Shown here: positions 1-9,550 of the stretch, one piece after another
Position numbering within the stretch: the first letter of the stretch is position 1
Layout: every line of letters begins with the position of its first letter
Source: Algoriphagus lutimaris
Lineage (GTDB): Bacteria > Bacteroidota > Bacteroidia > Cytophagales > Cyclobacteriaceae
Length of the DNA: 64,000 bases
Reading direction: 5' to 3'
Assembly (NCBI RefSeq): GCF_017051705.1
Contig: NZ_JAFIDJ010000002.1
Location: 764,384 to 828,383, forward strand
Notes under the pieces: model-generated
Told to the model about the DNA's origin: nothing
The model's input: the letters and a program-made list of their open reading frames with translations, nothing else
Database searches by the model: none
Position numbers and translations under genes: made by a program

Positions 1-1429
1 TTGAATCCATTAATGTATTTTCCAACCACCTTCTAGTAGTACTATCCAACCACTGTAAATCATCCAAGAAAATACATAGTGGATGATCCTCGCTTGCAAA
101 AGACCTGATAAAGCTGTTAAAAACTTGGTCAAATCTATTTTTGGACTCATTCATAGGAAGTTGGGGAACTTCCACTTGCGGGCCTATCAACAATTCCAGA
201 TCAGGCATGATATCAATGATCAGTTGACCGGAATTACCTACGGCTTTTAAAATTGACTTCCTCCAATAATCTTGTTGCTCCTCTCCCCGGATTAGAATTT
301 GGTCGATAAGGTCATTTAATGCAATTAATAATGAACTTAAAGGAGGATTATTTTTGTATTGTTCAAATTTCCCTGAGATGAAAAACCCTCCACCTAAATC
401 AATATATTTCTGAAACTCTCGGACAAAACTTGATTTACCTACTCCAGAGTATCCACTCACCAATGCCAATTCAGCTCTCTTGTTTTTTATTCGCTGAAAG
501 ACTTCATTCATTTGTTTTAATTCCTCATCCCTTCCATAGATTTTGGAAGAAATCTGAAATTGATCTAATCGATCTTGAGTACCCAAAGTAAATTCGGTGA
601 TCTCATTGATATCCAAAAGCCTATCCAAACACTGTTGCAGATCATTTAATAGCCCAGAGCAACTTTGGTACCTTTCACTTGTGTTTTTCTTCAACAGTTT
701 TAAAACGACTTTACTGATAACCTGAGGAATATCATGACGCAACTTACTTGGTTCTTCTGGTAGCAATGCCAAATGAGCGTGCATCAGCTCCATGGGATCA
801 GAAAAATTAAATATCGTTTTGCCTGTTAGCATTTCGTAAAAAACAGCCCCTATGGAATATAAATCAGTTCGATGATCAATAGGCCTGTTCATTCTTCCAG
901 TTTGCTCAGGAGAAATGTAATGCAGTCCTAATTCCAAGGCCTCGCTCACATTGGAAAAATTAAGATCTCTACCTCTTTCTATCGCATAGTCAAAACCCCA
1001 AACTTTTATTTCTCCGTTCTTATCCACTATAATATTTGAGGAGTTAATATTTTTGTGGATGATATTTTTACTATGTAGGTAATTCACTGCTTTAGTGATC
1101 TCCATAGCAATTTTTAAAAAATTGATTAGGTCTAAATTCCCTTTTTTAAGATACTCAGATAAAGGCTCCCCAATCACATCCTCATTGACTATGATTGGCA
1201 AATTTTCCAAATATTCTAATCCTATGGGCTGAACAATATTTGGATGAGAAAGCTTTGATAAAATGGAATACTCTTGTTTTAAGTGATTCAAATCTCGAAA
1301 ACTAGGATAAGCCGAGCGAAAAGTTTGAATGGTCACAGGTTTCGAATCCTGAATCCGATTTGCTTTATAAACGATGTATCTTGAGTTCTCCCGAACTTTA
1401 TCCAGTATATCAAAGCTAAAATCAGGCAT
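1..1429 (-). CDS. Protein kinase-like / AAA ATPase fusion (partial, probable pseudokinase)
   Basis: The gene starts at the ATG at 1429 and runs off the left edge, so about 476 N-terminal residues are visible. Residues 1-270 have a Ser/Thr kinase fold, including an activation-segment region with a YISPEQTGRMNRP motif and DLYSIGAVFYEML in the C-lobe. Residues from about 300 form an ATPase with Walker A GYSGVGKS (Lys332) and Walker B LCIFLDDLQWLD. This matches the N-terminal part of the large kinase/ATPase/sensor proteins known in cyanobacteria and Bacteroidota, where GAF and histidine-kinase domains often follow; that part lies outside the window. The kinase catalytic residues are altered: the VAIK Lys is Gln35, HRD reads HKN (Asn127), and DFG reads GFD (145-147). 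The kinase half is therefore probably a pseudokinase used as a sensor or docking domain; this is inference. Confidence 0.85.
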   Translation of the reverse strand, partial: MPDFSFDILDKVRENSRYIVYKANRIQDSKPVTIQTFRSAYPSFRDLNHLKQEYSILSKLSHPNIVQPIGLEYLENLPIIVNEDVIGEPLSEYLKKGNLDLINFLKIAMEITKAVNYLHSKNIIHKNINSSNIIVDKNGEIKVWGFDYAIERGRDLNFSNVSEALELGLHYISPEQTGRMNRPIDHRTDLYSIGAVFYEMLTGKTIFNFSDPMELMHAHLALLPEEPSKLRHDIPQVISKVVLKLLKKNTSERYQSCSGLLNDLQQCLDRLLDINEITEFTLGTQDRLDQFQISSKIYGRDEELKQMNEVFQRIKNKRAELALVSGYSGVGKSSFVREFQKYIDLGGGFFISGKFEQYKNNPPLSSLLIALNDLIDQILIRGEEQQDYWRKSILKAVGNSGQLIIDIMPDLELLIGPQVEVPQLPMNESKNRFDQVFNSFIRSFASEDHPLCIFLDDLQWLDSTTRRWLENTLMDS

Positions 1430-1668
1430 TAAAAAATTATTAGTCGTTAATTGAAGTTTTAGTTCAACAATGAAAGACCTTTACGGAAAAACATGTTGGT
1501 TCATAAACGTCTTAAAGTACAAACATTTTTGAATTTAATTAAAAAAATTACTCCAATAATCATGTAAAATGGACAATAATAATATTTGCAAAAATCATTA
1601 TTTACTCCACCTCACCTGAGAAAATTTTAAACTCTTCCTATTCCCAAACAAAAAAGGATTTGCCTTTG

Positions 1669-1676
1669 TATCTTTG
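1669..1676 (+). promoter_or_regulatory. Bacteroidota -7 promoter element before uvrA
   Basis: TATCTTTG fits the Bacteroidota housekeeping -7 consensus TAnnTTTG. It sits 6 bases before the ATG at 1683, implying a very short or leaderless transcript. No clear -33 TTG is visible, so this is a moderate call. Confidence 0.45.
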
Positions 1677-1682
1677 CCAGCT

Positions 1683-4499
1683 ATGACTTTGAGCACATTA
1701 TCCTCCAAAATAGACATTGATTCTTTTGACCCTAAGAATTTTATCATCATAAAAAATGCGAGGGTCAATAACTTAAAAAGTCTAAGTGTCGCCATTCCAC
1801 GAAATAAATTGATTGTCGTGACCGGACTATCGGGTTCAGGTAAATCTTCTCTGGCCTTCGATACACTTTTTGCTGAAGGACAACGCATGTATGTGGAAAG
1901 CCTTTCTTCCTATGCACGGCAATTTTTGGGAAGGATGGAAAAACCCGATGTAGAATACATCAAAGGTGTAGCTCCGGCCATAGCGATCCAACAAAAAGTC
2001 AACACCAAAAACCCTCGATCAACTGTTGGAACGACTACTGAAATCTACGATTACCTCAAGTTACTTTTCTCCAGAGTCGGAAAAACCATTTCTCCCATAT
2101 CCGGAAATGAAGTAAAACACCATACGGTAACTGACATCGTAGATTACATCCAATCTTTTGAAGAAGGTACCAAGGTCATGATTTCCTGCCCGCTTCAGAT
2201 TCAAAGAGGTAGAAAAATCGAGCAAGAACTGGAGCTTTTACTTCAAAAAGGATATACACGGATTTTGATAGATGAAACGGTATACTTTGTAGAAGACTTA
2301 TTGGGAGAGAAAAGTGTACCCAAGGGAACCTATGAAATTTTAATTGATCGGGCTTCTGTAATCCAGAATGATGAAGACAATCAATTCCGATTAGCAGATT
2401 CCGTTCAAACGGCATTATTTGAAGGACATGGAGACTGTAAAATCACAATTCCAGGAAAAGAGACCCGTACTTTTTCGGATCGTTTCGAGCTGGATGGAAT
2501 GTCATTCGAAATTCCCTCAGTCAATTTTTTCTCATTCAATAACCCTTATGGGGCTTGCAGAACCTGTGAAGGATTTGGCAATGTGTTAGGAATAGATCCT
2601 GACTTGGTGATTCCAGACAAAGAAATGTCGGTGTTTGAAGGAGCCATTGCACCATGGAGAGGAGAAACCTCCAGAAGTTGGTTAGAGCCATTGCTAAAAA
2701 AAGGAATTGAATTTGATTTCCCCATCCACAGATCGTATAGTGAACTGACAGAAAAGGAGCAAAACCTGATCTGGAAAGGAAACAAATATTTCAAGGGATT
2801 GGATGCCTTCTTCAAAGACCTGGAATCCAAAACCCACAAAATCCAGTACCGTGTAATGCTTTCACGATTCCGCGGAAGAACAACCTGTCCAGATTGCCAG
2901 GGAACACGCCTTCGAAAGGATGCTTCTTATGTAAAGATTAATGGAAAATCCATTATTGACTTGGTATTGATGCCTATTGATGAAGCCTTGCCATTTTTCC
3001 AGAAATTGGATTTACCATCCCATCAGGCAAAAATCGCCAACCGCCTACTAAAAGAAATTCAAAGTCGATTGGAGTACATGGATCAAGTTGGATTGGGCTA
3101 TTTGACTTTGAACCGACTAACCTCCACCCTTTCTGGTGGAGAATACCAACGAATCAAATTGGCGACTTCTTTGGGATCTGCTTTGGTGGGTTCCATGTAT
3201 ATTTTGGATGAACCGAGTATTGGTCTTCATCCTAGGGACACCGATCGGTTGATTGGTGTCTTAAAATCCCTGCGTGATTTAGGTAATACCGTCATTGTGG
3301 TGGAACATGAGGAGAAAGTAATGAAAGCCGCAGACCAGATCATCGATATTGGTCCGGATGCGGGTGTCAACGGAGGGGAATTGTTGTTTCAAGGACCTAT
3401 CCAAGACTTGATGGCATCCGCCCAAACATATACGGCTAAATACCTGCGTGGAGAAGAATTGATTTTCGAGAAGGAGGGCAATAGAAAATGGAAAGACAGC
3501 ATTATCGTCAAAGGCGCAAAAGAGAATAACCTAAAAAACCTGACGGTAAAATTCCCATTGAATACTTTGACCGTGGTAACTGGTGTTTCCGGTTCTGGAA
3601 AATCTACCTTGGTGAAAAAGGTCTTGTACCCTGCTTTAGGTAAAATGCTGGGTACTGTAATCGATGAAAGTGGGAAGTATGATAAGATTGATGGGGACTA
3701 TAGATCTGTTTCCCAAATCGAATTCGTGGATCAAAACCCCATTGGTAAATCTTCTAGGTCTAATCCGGTAACCTATGTAAAGGCATATGATGCCATTCGT
3801 TCCCTGTATTCGGAACAAGCCATTTCTAAACAAAGAGGCTACAAACCTGCCTTTTTCTCCTTCAATGTGGATGGAGGAAGATGTGAGGCCTGTGCTGGTG
3901 AAGGCACTACTACGGTAGAAATGCAGTTTATGGCAGATATTCACCTGACCTGCGAATCCTGCAAAGGAAAACGCTTCAAAAATGAAATCCTGGATGTGAA
4001 GTACAAGGATAAAGACATTGCCGAAGTGCTGGACATGACCATTGATGAGGCCATTGAGTTCTTCCAAGGCAAAACCCAAATTGTCAACAAACTACTTCCA
4101 CTTCAGGAGGTAGGTCTAGGCTATATAGGGATGGGACAAAGCTCCAACACCTTATCTGGTGGAGAGGCCCAACGTGTGAAACTGGCATCCTTTTTAGGGA
4201 AGGGTGGGAGTAAATCAAATGAGCACATCCTCTTTATTTTTGATGAGCCGACTACTGGCCTACATTTTCATGACATCAAAAAATTACTTCATTCCATCAA
4301 TGCCTTGATTGATCAAGGGCATTCTGTCATTATCATCGAGCATAATACCGAGGTAATCAAATCAGCAGATTGGGTAATAGATTTAGGCCCAGAAGGAGGG
4401 AACAAAGGTGGACATTTGACCTTTGAAGGCACTCCAGAGGAGATGATGAAGGAACAAAACAACTATACCGCGAAGTATTTGCGAGAGGCTTTTGTTTAA
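1683..4499 (+). CDS. uvrA: Excinuclease ABC subunit A (UvrA)
   Basis: UvrA is the damage-sensing ATPase dimer of nucleotide excision repair, which loads UvrB in the cytoplasm. Two ABC modules are present: Walker A GLSGSGKSS near residue 50 and GVSGSGKST near residue 640, with signatures LSGGEYQRIKLAT and LSGGEAQRVKLAS, each followed by an ILDEP- or IFDEP-type Walker B. The C-terminal zinc module is intact (GGRCEACAGEG, CESCKGKRF). The first zinc module keeps only its second Cys pair (GACRTCEGFG); the upstream pair found in E. coli UvrA is replaced by FELDGMSF. Length (938 aa) is normal. The ATG at 1683 is preferred over an in-frame TTG at 1674. It is transcribed divergently from the kinase-like gene. 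Confidence 0.96.
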   Translation: MTLSTLSSKIDIDSFDPKNFIIIKNARVNNLKSLSVAIPRNKLIVVTGLSGSGKSSLAFDTLFAEGQRMYVESLSSYARQFLGRMEKPDVEYIKGVAPAIAIQQKVNTKNPRSTVGTTTEIYDYLKLLFSRVGKTISPISGNEVKHHTVTDIVDYIQSFEEGTKVMISCPLQIQRGRKIEQELELLLQKGYTRILIDETVYFVEDLLGEKSVPKGTYEILIDRASVIQNDEDNQFRLADSVQTALFEGHGDCKITIPGKETRTFSDRFELDGMSFEIPSVNFFSFNNPYGACRTCEGFGNVLGIDPDLVIPDKEMSVFEGAIAPWRGETSRSWLEPLLKKGIEFDFPIHRSYSELTEKEQNLIWKGNKYFKGLDAFFKDLESKTHKIQYRVMLSRFRGRTTCPDCQGTRLRKDASYVKINGKSIIDLVLMPIDEALPFFQKLDLPSHQAKIANRLLKEIQSRLEYMDQVGLGYLTLNRLTSTLSGGEYQRIKLATSLGSALVGSMYILDEPSIGLHPRDTDRLIGVLKSLRDLGNTVIVVEHEEKVMKAADQIIDIGPDAGVNGGELLFQGPIQDLMASAQTYTAKYLRGEELIFEKEGNRKWKDSIIVKGAKENNLKNLTVKFPLNTLTVVTGVSGSGKSTLVKKVLYPALGKMLGTVIDESGKYDKIDGDYRSVSQIEFVDQNPIGKSSRSNPVTYVKAYDAIRSLYSEQAISKQRGYKPAFFSFNVDGGRCEACAGEGTTTVEMQFMADIHLTCESCKGKRFKNEILDVKYKDKDIAEVLDMTIDEAIEFFQGKTQIVNKLLPLQEVGLGYIGMGQSSNTLSGGEAQRVKLASFLGKGGSKSNEHILFIFDEPTTGLHFHDIKKLLHSINALIDQGHSVIIIEHNTEVIKSADWVIDLGPEGGNKGGHLTFEGTPEEMMKEQNNYTAKYLREAFV

Positions 4500-4625
4500 C
4501 CCTTCGAGTTTTTGAAAAATTCAAAGGTTTCCTTTATTGGACCTATAATTAGGAAATTTAGCGCAGTTAGTATTGGGTGCTGCTTAAGCAACGCAGTTGT
4601 CTAGATTTTGCATCCCATAAAATTC

Positions 4626-4664
4626 AAAGAAAGAGCCACTCCGAAATGGAATGGCTCTTTCTTT
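4626..4664. terminator. Bidirectional terminator between uvrA and tRNA-Gly
   Basis: A 13-bp inverted repeat (AAAGAAAGAGCCA at 4626-4638 against TGGCTCTTTCTTT at 4652-4664) with an A-rich 5' arm and T-rich 3' arm can terminate in both directions. It ends the plus-strand uvrA transcript and lies immediately 3' of the minus-strand tRNA. Confidence 0.75.
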
Positions 4665-4665
4665 G

Positions 4666-4738
<73 letters not shown>

Positions 4739-4814
4739 TTTTTTCAATGTTGATTCAAATTTTTGTGAATTTAATTTACTTCAAAAACTTTCAAAATGTT
4801 TCAGTCATTACCAA

Positions 4815-4846
4815 AAAAAAAGAGAGTCAACATTGACTCTCTTTTC
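4815..4846 (-). terminator. Terminator of the MBL-rhodanese operon
   Basis: The inverted repeat AGAGAGTC / GACTCTCT is preceded on the plus strand by a run of A, which is a T-tract on the minus strand. It lies about 20 bases beyond the stop of the small rhodanese gene. Confidence 0.75.
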
Positions 4847-4863
4847 ATTTAACCCAAACCTTT

Positions 4864-5175
4864 TTAACCTACACACTCTTTGACATTACCCACGGTACCA
4901 CCATCAATGACATTTGGAATCCCATGATGATTTAAAATACCTTGAGCTTGTCCGCTTCGGTTTCCACTTCTACAAAACACTACTACGTGCTTTTTGTTTT
5001 TAAATTGTGCCAATTGGTTTCCAATTCTATCCAAAGGAATATTAACCGCTCCTTTGACACTACCCGAAGCAAACTCTCCTGGAGTTCTTACATCCACTAG
5101 AAATGCCCCATCCTTGATGGCTTCCACTAATTTCGTGTTGTCCTTCGTTCCGAATATTGCTGAGAAAAAACCCAT
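4864..5175 (-). CDS. Single-domain rhodanese-like protein
   Basis: This 103-aa protein is one rhodanese domain. The active-site loop CRSGNRS carries the catalytic Cys that accepts sulfane sulfur as a persulfide, and the DVRTPGEFASG motif is typical of the fold. The start has an amphipathic MGFFSAIFG stretch but no clear signal peptide. It lies 11 bp downstream of the MBL-rhodanese gene on the same strand and ends at a strong terminator, so the two form an operon. In such pairs the small rhodanese probably hands sulfane sulfur to or from the larger enzyme. The exact acceptor cannot be read from the sequence. Confidence 0.88.
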   Translation of the reverse strand: MGFFSAIFGTKDNTKLVEAIKDGAFLVDVRTPGEFASGSVKGAVNIPLDRIGNQLAQFKNKKHVVVFCRSGNRSGQAQGILNHHGIPNVIDGGTVGNVKECVG

Positions 5176-5186
5176 ATTTATTTTCT

Positions 5187-6596
5187 TTAAATGTTTACTA
5201 ATTCATTGGTGACAGTTTCCTGTCCAGTCTCTTTCCATTCCTTCATTCCTACGGAATAGTTTTTCACATTTTCAAATCCATTTCTTCTAAGAAGAGAGTA
5301 AGCAATTGCCGCCCGATCTCCACTTTGACAATGGATAACCACTTGCTTATCCTTGTTGATTTTTTCCAAGTTATCTACAAGAGTTCCCACAAATACGTGC
5401 TCTGCTCCTTTCACATGTCCTTGCTTAAACTCTGTGGTATTCCTTACATCCACAATTTGGACATCCTCTTTGCCTACCATGGACTTGAACTCTTCCAATC
5501 CAATCACCTCTGAGCTCTGAAGTTCAATTCCCAAATCCTCTACAGATTCCACAAATCCATAGATGTTATCCAAACCGATTCGCATCAATTTTCTAGTCAA
5601 ATCTTCCATTTGGCTCTCTTCTGCCACCAGAATAAACTGCTCCTGATAGTTCAACAACCAACCTGCCCAAGTTGCAAAGGAGTTATTTCCTTGGATATTG
5701 ATGCTGCCAGGTAAGAACCCTTTGGCAAAGTCCACTTTGTTTCTAGTATCTATAACTTTCAACCCATCTTGGTAAGCGGATAGAAATTGTTCTTTTGATA
5801 ATTTTGGATGCTTTGGAACTTCCACCAACAAAGGTCTATCTACCTTATTGAGGTGTTTCATCATCGCAAAATACTTTGGTGGCTCTGGTTGACCATCCAA
5901 CAAGTAATCAATGAAACCATTCTCATCAGTTGCAAATTGGAATGCCCAGTTTCTTACTTTTTCATATCCTACAGTAGAACTTGGAACAGAGCCTAAGGCT
6001 TTTCCACAGGCAGAACCTGCTCCATGACCTGGCCATACCTGTACATAATCAGGGAGCTCCGCAAATCGCTGGATGGACTCATACATTTGCTTGGCACCTT
6101 TTTCCTGGGTACCTACGATACCTGCGGCTTTTTCCAATAAATCCGGTCTTCCGACATCTCCCACAAAGACAAAGTCTCCGGTGAATACCATCACAGGTTT
6201 ATCTGTAGCAGGGTGATCGGTTAACAAGAAACTGATACTTTCTGGCGTATGGCCTGGTGTGTGCAATACCTCTAAAGTCAAGTTACCTACCTTGATTTTA
6301 TCTCCATGCTTTAATCCTTCATGTGGGAATTCGTACTGCCATTCAGCAGGCCCTTCATCGGAAAGATACATTTTAGCACCTGTTACTGCAGCCAATTCGC
6401 GTGCTCCACTCAAGAAGTCTGCGTGGATGTGGGTTTCAGTAATATGAGTAATCTTCATATTATTCTGCTTGGCAATTGCCAAATAAACATCCATGTCTCG
6501 CTGAGGATCAATTACAATTGCCTCTCCTTTGGCTTGACATCCAATGAAATAACTGGCTTGCGCCAGGGTCTTGTCATATACGTGTTGAAAATACAT
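5187..6596 (-). CDS. MBL-fold / rhodanese multidomain persulfide dioxygenase (CstB-like)
   Basis: This 469-aa protein has an N-terminal metallo-beta-lactamase domain (about 1-240) with THIHADFLSG, HTPGHTPES and TGDFVFVGD. The metal motif ends in Phe rather than the second-metal His, as in ETHE1/CstB-type persulfide dioxygenases that use one iron. Two rhodanese domains follow. The first (about 255-355) has no catalytic Cys, with ILVAEESQ at the loop; the second (about 365-465) has an active CQSGDRA loop. The expected role is oxidation of glutathione- or enzyme-bound persulfide to sulfite or thiosulfate, limiting sulfide toxicity. It is the first gene of a two-gene operon with a small rhodanese and is divergent from the M14 peptidase gene. 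Confidence 0.9.
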   Translation of the reverse strand: MYFQHVYDKTLAQASYFIGCQAKGEAIVIDPQRDMDVYLAIAKQNNMKITHITETHIHADFLSGARELAAVTGAKMYLSDEGPAEWQYEFPHEGLKHGDKIKVGNLTLEVLHTPGHTPESISFLLTDHPATDKPVMVFTGDFVFVGDVGRPDLLEKAAGIVGTQEKGAKQMYESIQRFAELPDYVQVWPGHGAGSACGKALGSVPSSTVGYEKVRNWAFQFATDENGFIDYLLDGQPEPPKYFAMMKHLNKVDRPLLVEVPKHPKLSKEQFLSAYQDGLKVIDTRNKVDFAKGFLPGSINIQGNNSFATWAGWLLNYQEQFILVAEESQMEDLTRKLMRIGLDNIYGFVESVEDLGIELQSSEVIGLEEFKSMVGKEDVQIVDVRNTTEFKQGHVKGAEHVFVGTLVDNLEKINKDKQVVIHCQSGDRAAIAYSLLRRNGFENVKNYSVGMKEWKETGQETVTNELVNI

Positions 6597-6819
6597 ATCG
6601 CTTTCTTTTTTTAATTTCTATGACAAATGTCAACATTTCTAAACCCCTCCACAGGAACTTTTGTCACATTAGAAGGGGCCTATCTTCACATGAATCAATT
6701 TGAGCTGATAAAACCATTGATTTCATTGAAACCAAAGACTCCTGGGAGTTTTTTTTGATCGGTGTGAATGGAAAAGACAATTCCTTTTAACTTCAAGGCA
6801 TCATTCTTTAACAAACTCT

Positions 6820-9351
6820 ATGAAAAAAAATATACTTCTCTCATTATTCGTTTTTTCGATCACTATTTGCTCTTGGGCTCAAATTCAGACTCCAGAGCAA
6901 TTTTTAGGTTATAAGCCTGGTGATCGATTTACCCCCCATCATCGAATGGTGGATTATTTTGAGCATGTCGCTGCCAACAATCCAAATGTCAAATTGATTC
7001 AATATGGGGAAACGAACGAAAAACGCCCGTTGATCATCGCGATTCTTTCCAGCCCGGAAAACATGGCGAATCTGGAGCAAATCCGTACGGACAACCTCAA
7101 AAGAGCTGGTATTATGGAAGGAACTCCTTCCACTGCTATCCCAATCAATTGGATGTCTTTTAATGTACATGGCAATGAATCTGTAGGAATGGAAGCCGCC
7201 ATTTCCTCATTCTATACCTTAGCAAACCCAGAAAATGCTAAATCACAGGAATGGTTACAAAACCAGATCGTCATCATCGACCCGGCCATCAACCCTGACG
7301 GAAGAGATCGATATGCCATGTGGTACAACCAAAAAATGAATACTCGGCTTCAGCCTGATTTGCAATCTGTAGAACATAATGAACCATGGCCAGGAGGTCG
7401 TGCCAACCATTACCTCTTTGACCTAAACAGGGATTGGGCATGGCAAGTACAGGTGGAATCTCAGGCAAGATTGAAAATCTATCAACAGTGGATGCCTCAG
7501 TTGCATTTGGATTTCCATGAGCAAGGAATCAATAATCCATTCTACATGGCGCCTGCTGCGGAACCTTTGCATGAGCAATTGACTCCTTGGCAACATGAGT
7601 TCCAGGATACCTTTGGAAGAAATACGGCAAAATACTTTGACGAGGCTGGAAGATTTTACTTCACCAAGGAGCGTTTTGACTTGCTTTACCCATCTTATGG
7701 GGATTCCTACCCAATGTTCAATGGTGCTATCGGGATGACCATCGAGCAAGGCGGTGGCGGTCAAGCAGGTATAGGAGGTTACAATTCTGTAGGTGATACA
7801 GTGACTTTGAGTTATAGGATTGCGGGGCATTATACAGCTGCGATGTCAGCTGCAGAAGTTACCAGCCAGAACGCTCAAAAATTGCTTTCGGAATATGCCA
7901 AATTCTATGAGGATAACTCTACCAATCCAAAGGGTAAGTATAAGAGCTTTGTCATCAAAGGAAAAAGCAACCCTGCACAAGTAGCCAAATTATTGGAATT
8001 GTTAGATAAGAATGGAATCAGATATGGCAAGGCAGGTTCTAAGTCCGGCCTCAAAGGATATGAATACCAGACTGGTAAGAGTGGTTCATTTGCTACCTCT
8101 GACGAAGATATCATCATCAGTGCCTACCAACCCAAATCTGTATTGGCGCAGGTTTTCTTCGAACCCAATCCTGCTTTACACGATAGCATTACCTATGACA
8201 TTACCAGTTGGGCTTTACCTTATGCCTATGGACTGGAAGCTTATGCAATAGAAACAAGATTAGATCCAACTGGAGAATACGAAGCTCCTGAATTCACTGC
8301 CAATACAGTAGGAAAAACTCCTGTGGCTTACATGGCCGCATGGGAAGGGACTAGAGATGTGGCTTTCTTGGCTGAGTTGTTAAATGCTGGAATCCGAGTT
8401 AAGTATCCCGAGTTTCCATTTGAAGTAGAAGGAAAAAGCTTCCCTGCCGGATCCTTATTGATCACCAAAGGAGGAAATGAATATGTTCCGAATTTTGATC
8501 AAAAGGTAGTAGAGATCGCCAATAAATTTGGAATAACATTAGAAACCACCATGAGTGGATACATGGACAAAGGTAAGGACTTTGGTTCACCAAATATCAG
8601 AATTATCCAAGCACCAAATGTAGCCTTGATTGGCGGATCCGGAACCAGTTCCTTGAATTATGGAGCGATCTGGCACTTTTTTGAAAAAGAACTGAATTAT
8701 CCTTTAGTAAATCTTGAGTTGGAAAATATGGCCAGATACGATCTTCATAAATACGATGTGTTGATCATGCCTTCTACCAGAGGAGGAGGTTTGTCCAAAC
8801 CTGCTATGGACAATGTCTTGGAATGGGTTCGAGGTGGAGGAAAATTAATAGCCATTGATGGTGCGTTGAACGTATTTGCCAATAAAGAAGGGTTCGAGCT
8901 AAAGACATTTGATACCGAAGAAGAAAAGAAAGCCGCAGAAAAAGAATCTACTGAATTAGCAAAAGAAGAGCGGCTTGCACCTTACCAAGAAGGTGAACGA
9001 GTGGCAATTTCTGGTGGAGCTGCTGGTGCTATCTATGAAGTTACCATGGATGAGACACATCCTCTGGGATATGGTACAGGGGGAAAATACTTTACCTTGA
9101 AAAACAATTCTAGTAGGTATGCCTACTTAACCCGCGGTGTAAATGCTGGAATTATCGCCAACAACGATGCATACCGAACTGGATATATCGGCTTTAAAAT
9201 CAAATCCAAAATGGGAGAATCCATGGCTATCGGTACAGAAAGAGTAGGAAGAGGACAACTCGTCTATTTTGTAGATGATCCAATTTTCAGAGGCTTCTGG
9301 GAATCAGGAAAACTAGTATTGAGTAATGCTATTTTTATGGTAGGCCAATAA
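6820..9351 (+). CDS. Exported M14-family zinc carboxypeptidase with C-terminal amidotransferase-like domain
   Basis: Residues 1-20 form a signal peptide ending in CSWA before QIQTP. The M14 metal site is visible: His117 and Glu120 in NVHGNES and His233 in LDFHEQG, with the NLNRDW-like LFDLNRDWAW and a catalytic-type Glu in GMTIEQGGG. The first 370 residues are therefore a zinc carboxypeptidase. The C-terminal half (about 590-840) contains NVALIGGSG and a YDVLIMPSTRGGG segment like the class I glutamine-amidotransferase-like fold fused to many Bacteroidota M14 proteins. It probably acts on peptides in the periplasm or outside the cell. It is followed by a terminator, so it is likely monocistronic. 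Confidence 0.9.
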   Translation: MKKNILLSLFVFSITICSWAQIQTPEQFLGYKPGDRFTPHHRMVDYFEHVAANNPNVKLIQYGETNEKRPLIIAILSSPENMANLEQIRTDNLKRAGIMEGTPSTAIPINWMSFNVHGNESVGMEAAISSFYTLANPENAKSQEWLQNQIVIIDPAINPDGRDRYAMWYNQKMNTRLQPDLQSVEHNEPWPGGRANHYLFDLNRDWAWQVQVESQARLKIYQQWMPQLHLDFHEQGINNPFYMAPAAEPLHEQLTPWQHEFQDTFGRNTAKYFDEAGRFYFTKERFDLLYPSYGDSYPMFNGAIGMTIEQGGGGQAGIGGYNSVGDTVTLSYRIAGHYTAAMSAAEVTSQNAQKLLSEYAKFYEDNSTNPKGKYKSFVIKGKSNPAQVAKLLELLDKNGIRYGKAGSKSGLKGYEYQTGKSGSFATSDEDIIISAYQPKSVLAQVFFEPNPALHDSITYDITSWALPYAYGLEAYAIETRLDPTGEYEAPEFTANTVGKTPVAYMAAWEGTRDVAFLAELLNAGIRVKYPEFPFEVEGKSFPAGSLLITKGGNEYVPNFDQKVVEIANKFGITLETTMSGYMDKGKDFGSPNIRIIQAPNVALIGGSGTSSLNYGAIWHFFEKELNYPLVNLELENMARYDLHKYDVLIMPSTRGGGLSKPAMDNVLEWVRGGGKLIAIDGALNVFANKEGFELKTFDTEEEKKAAEKESTELAKEERLAPYQEGERVAISGGAAGAIYEVTMDETHPLGYGTGGKYFTLKNNSSRYAYLTRGVNAGIIANNDAYRTGYIGFKIKSKMGESMAIGTERVGRGQLVYFVDDPIFRGFWESGKLVLSNAIFMVGQ

Positions 9352-9371
9352 AGATAAATTTGAAAACAGGA

Positions 9372-9403
9372 AGACCGACTGCTGAAAAGTGGTCGGTTTT
9401 TTT
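9372..9403 (+). terminator. Intrinsic terminator after the M14 peptidase gene
   Basis: An ACCGAC / GTCGGT stem is followed by a run of seven T, about 20 bases after the stop codon. Confidence 0.8.
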
Positions 9404-9550
9404 ATTGCTATTGCTCTATTATTTCAATTTGAAACAATATTTGTCCACTTAAATAATTCTTCATTAAGAATTCCTGATTAATTTGAGATTACTAAAAATA
9501 GAAACCTATATTTTATTGAATTTCAAACCATTACCATTAGACCCAAAATT

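Noticed and set aside
1598-1888. Minus-strand open frame over the start of uvrA
   Set aside because: It overlaps the uvrA coding frame and has no family features; a shadow frame.
6690-6758. A 22-codon frame (start MNQFELIKPL) ahead of the first M14 gene, ending in a small ACTC/GAGT hairpin with T-run
   Set aside because: It is short, has no recognisable composition and the hairpin has only a four-pair core. A leader peptide is possible but nothing supports it.
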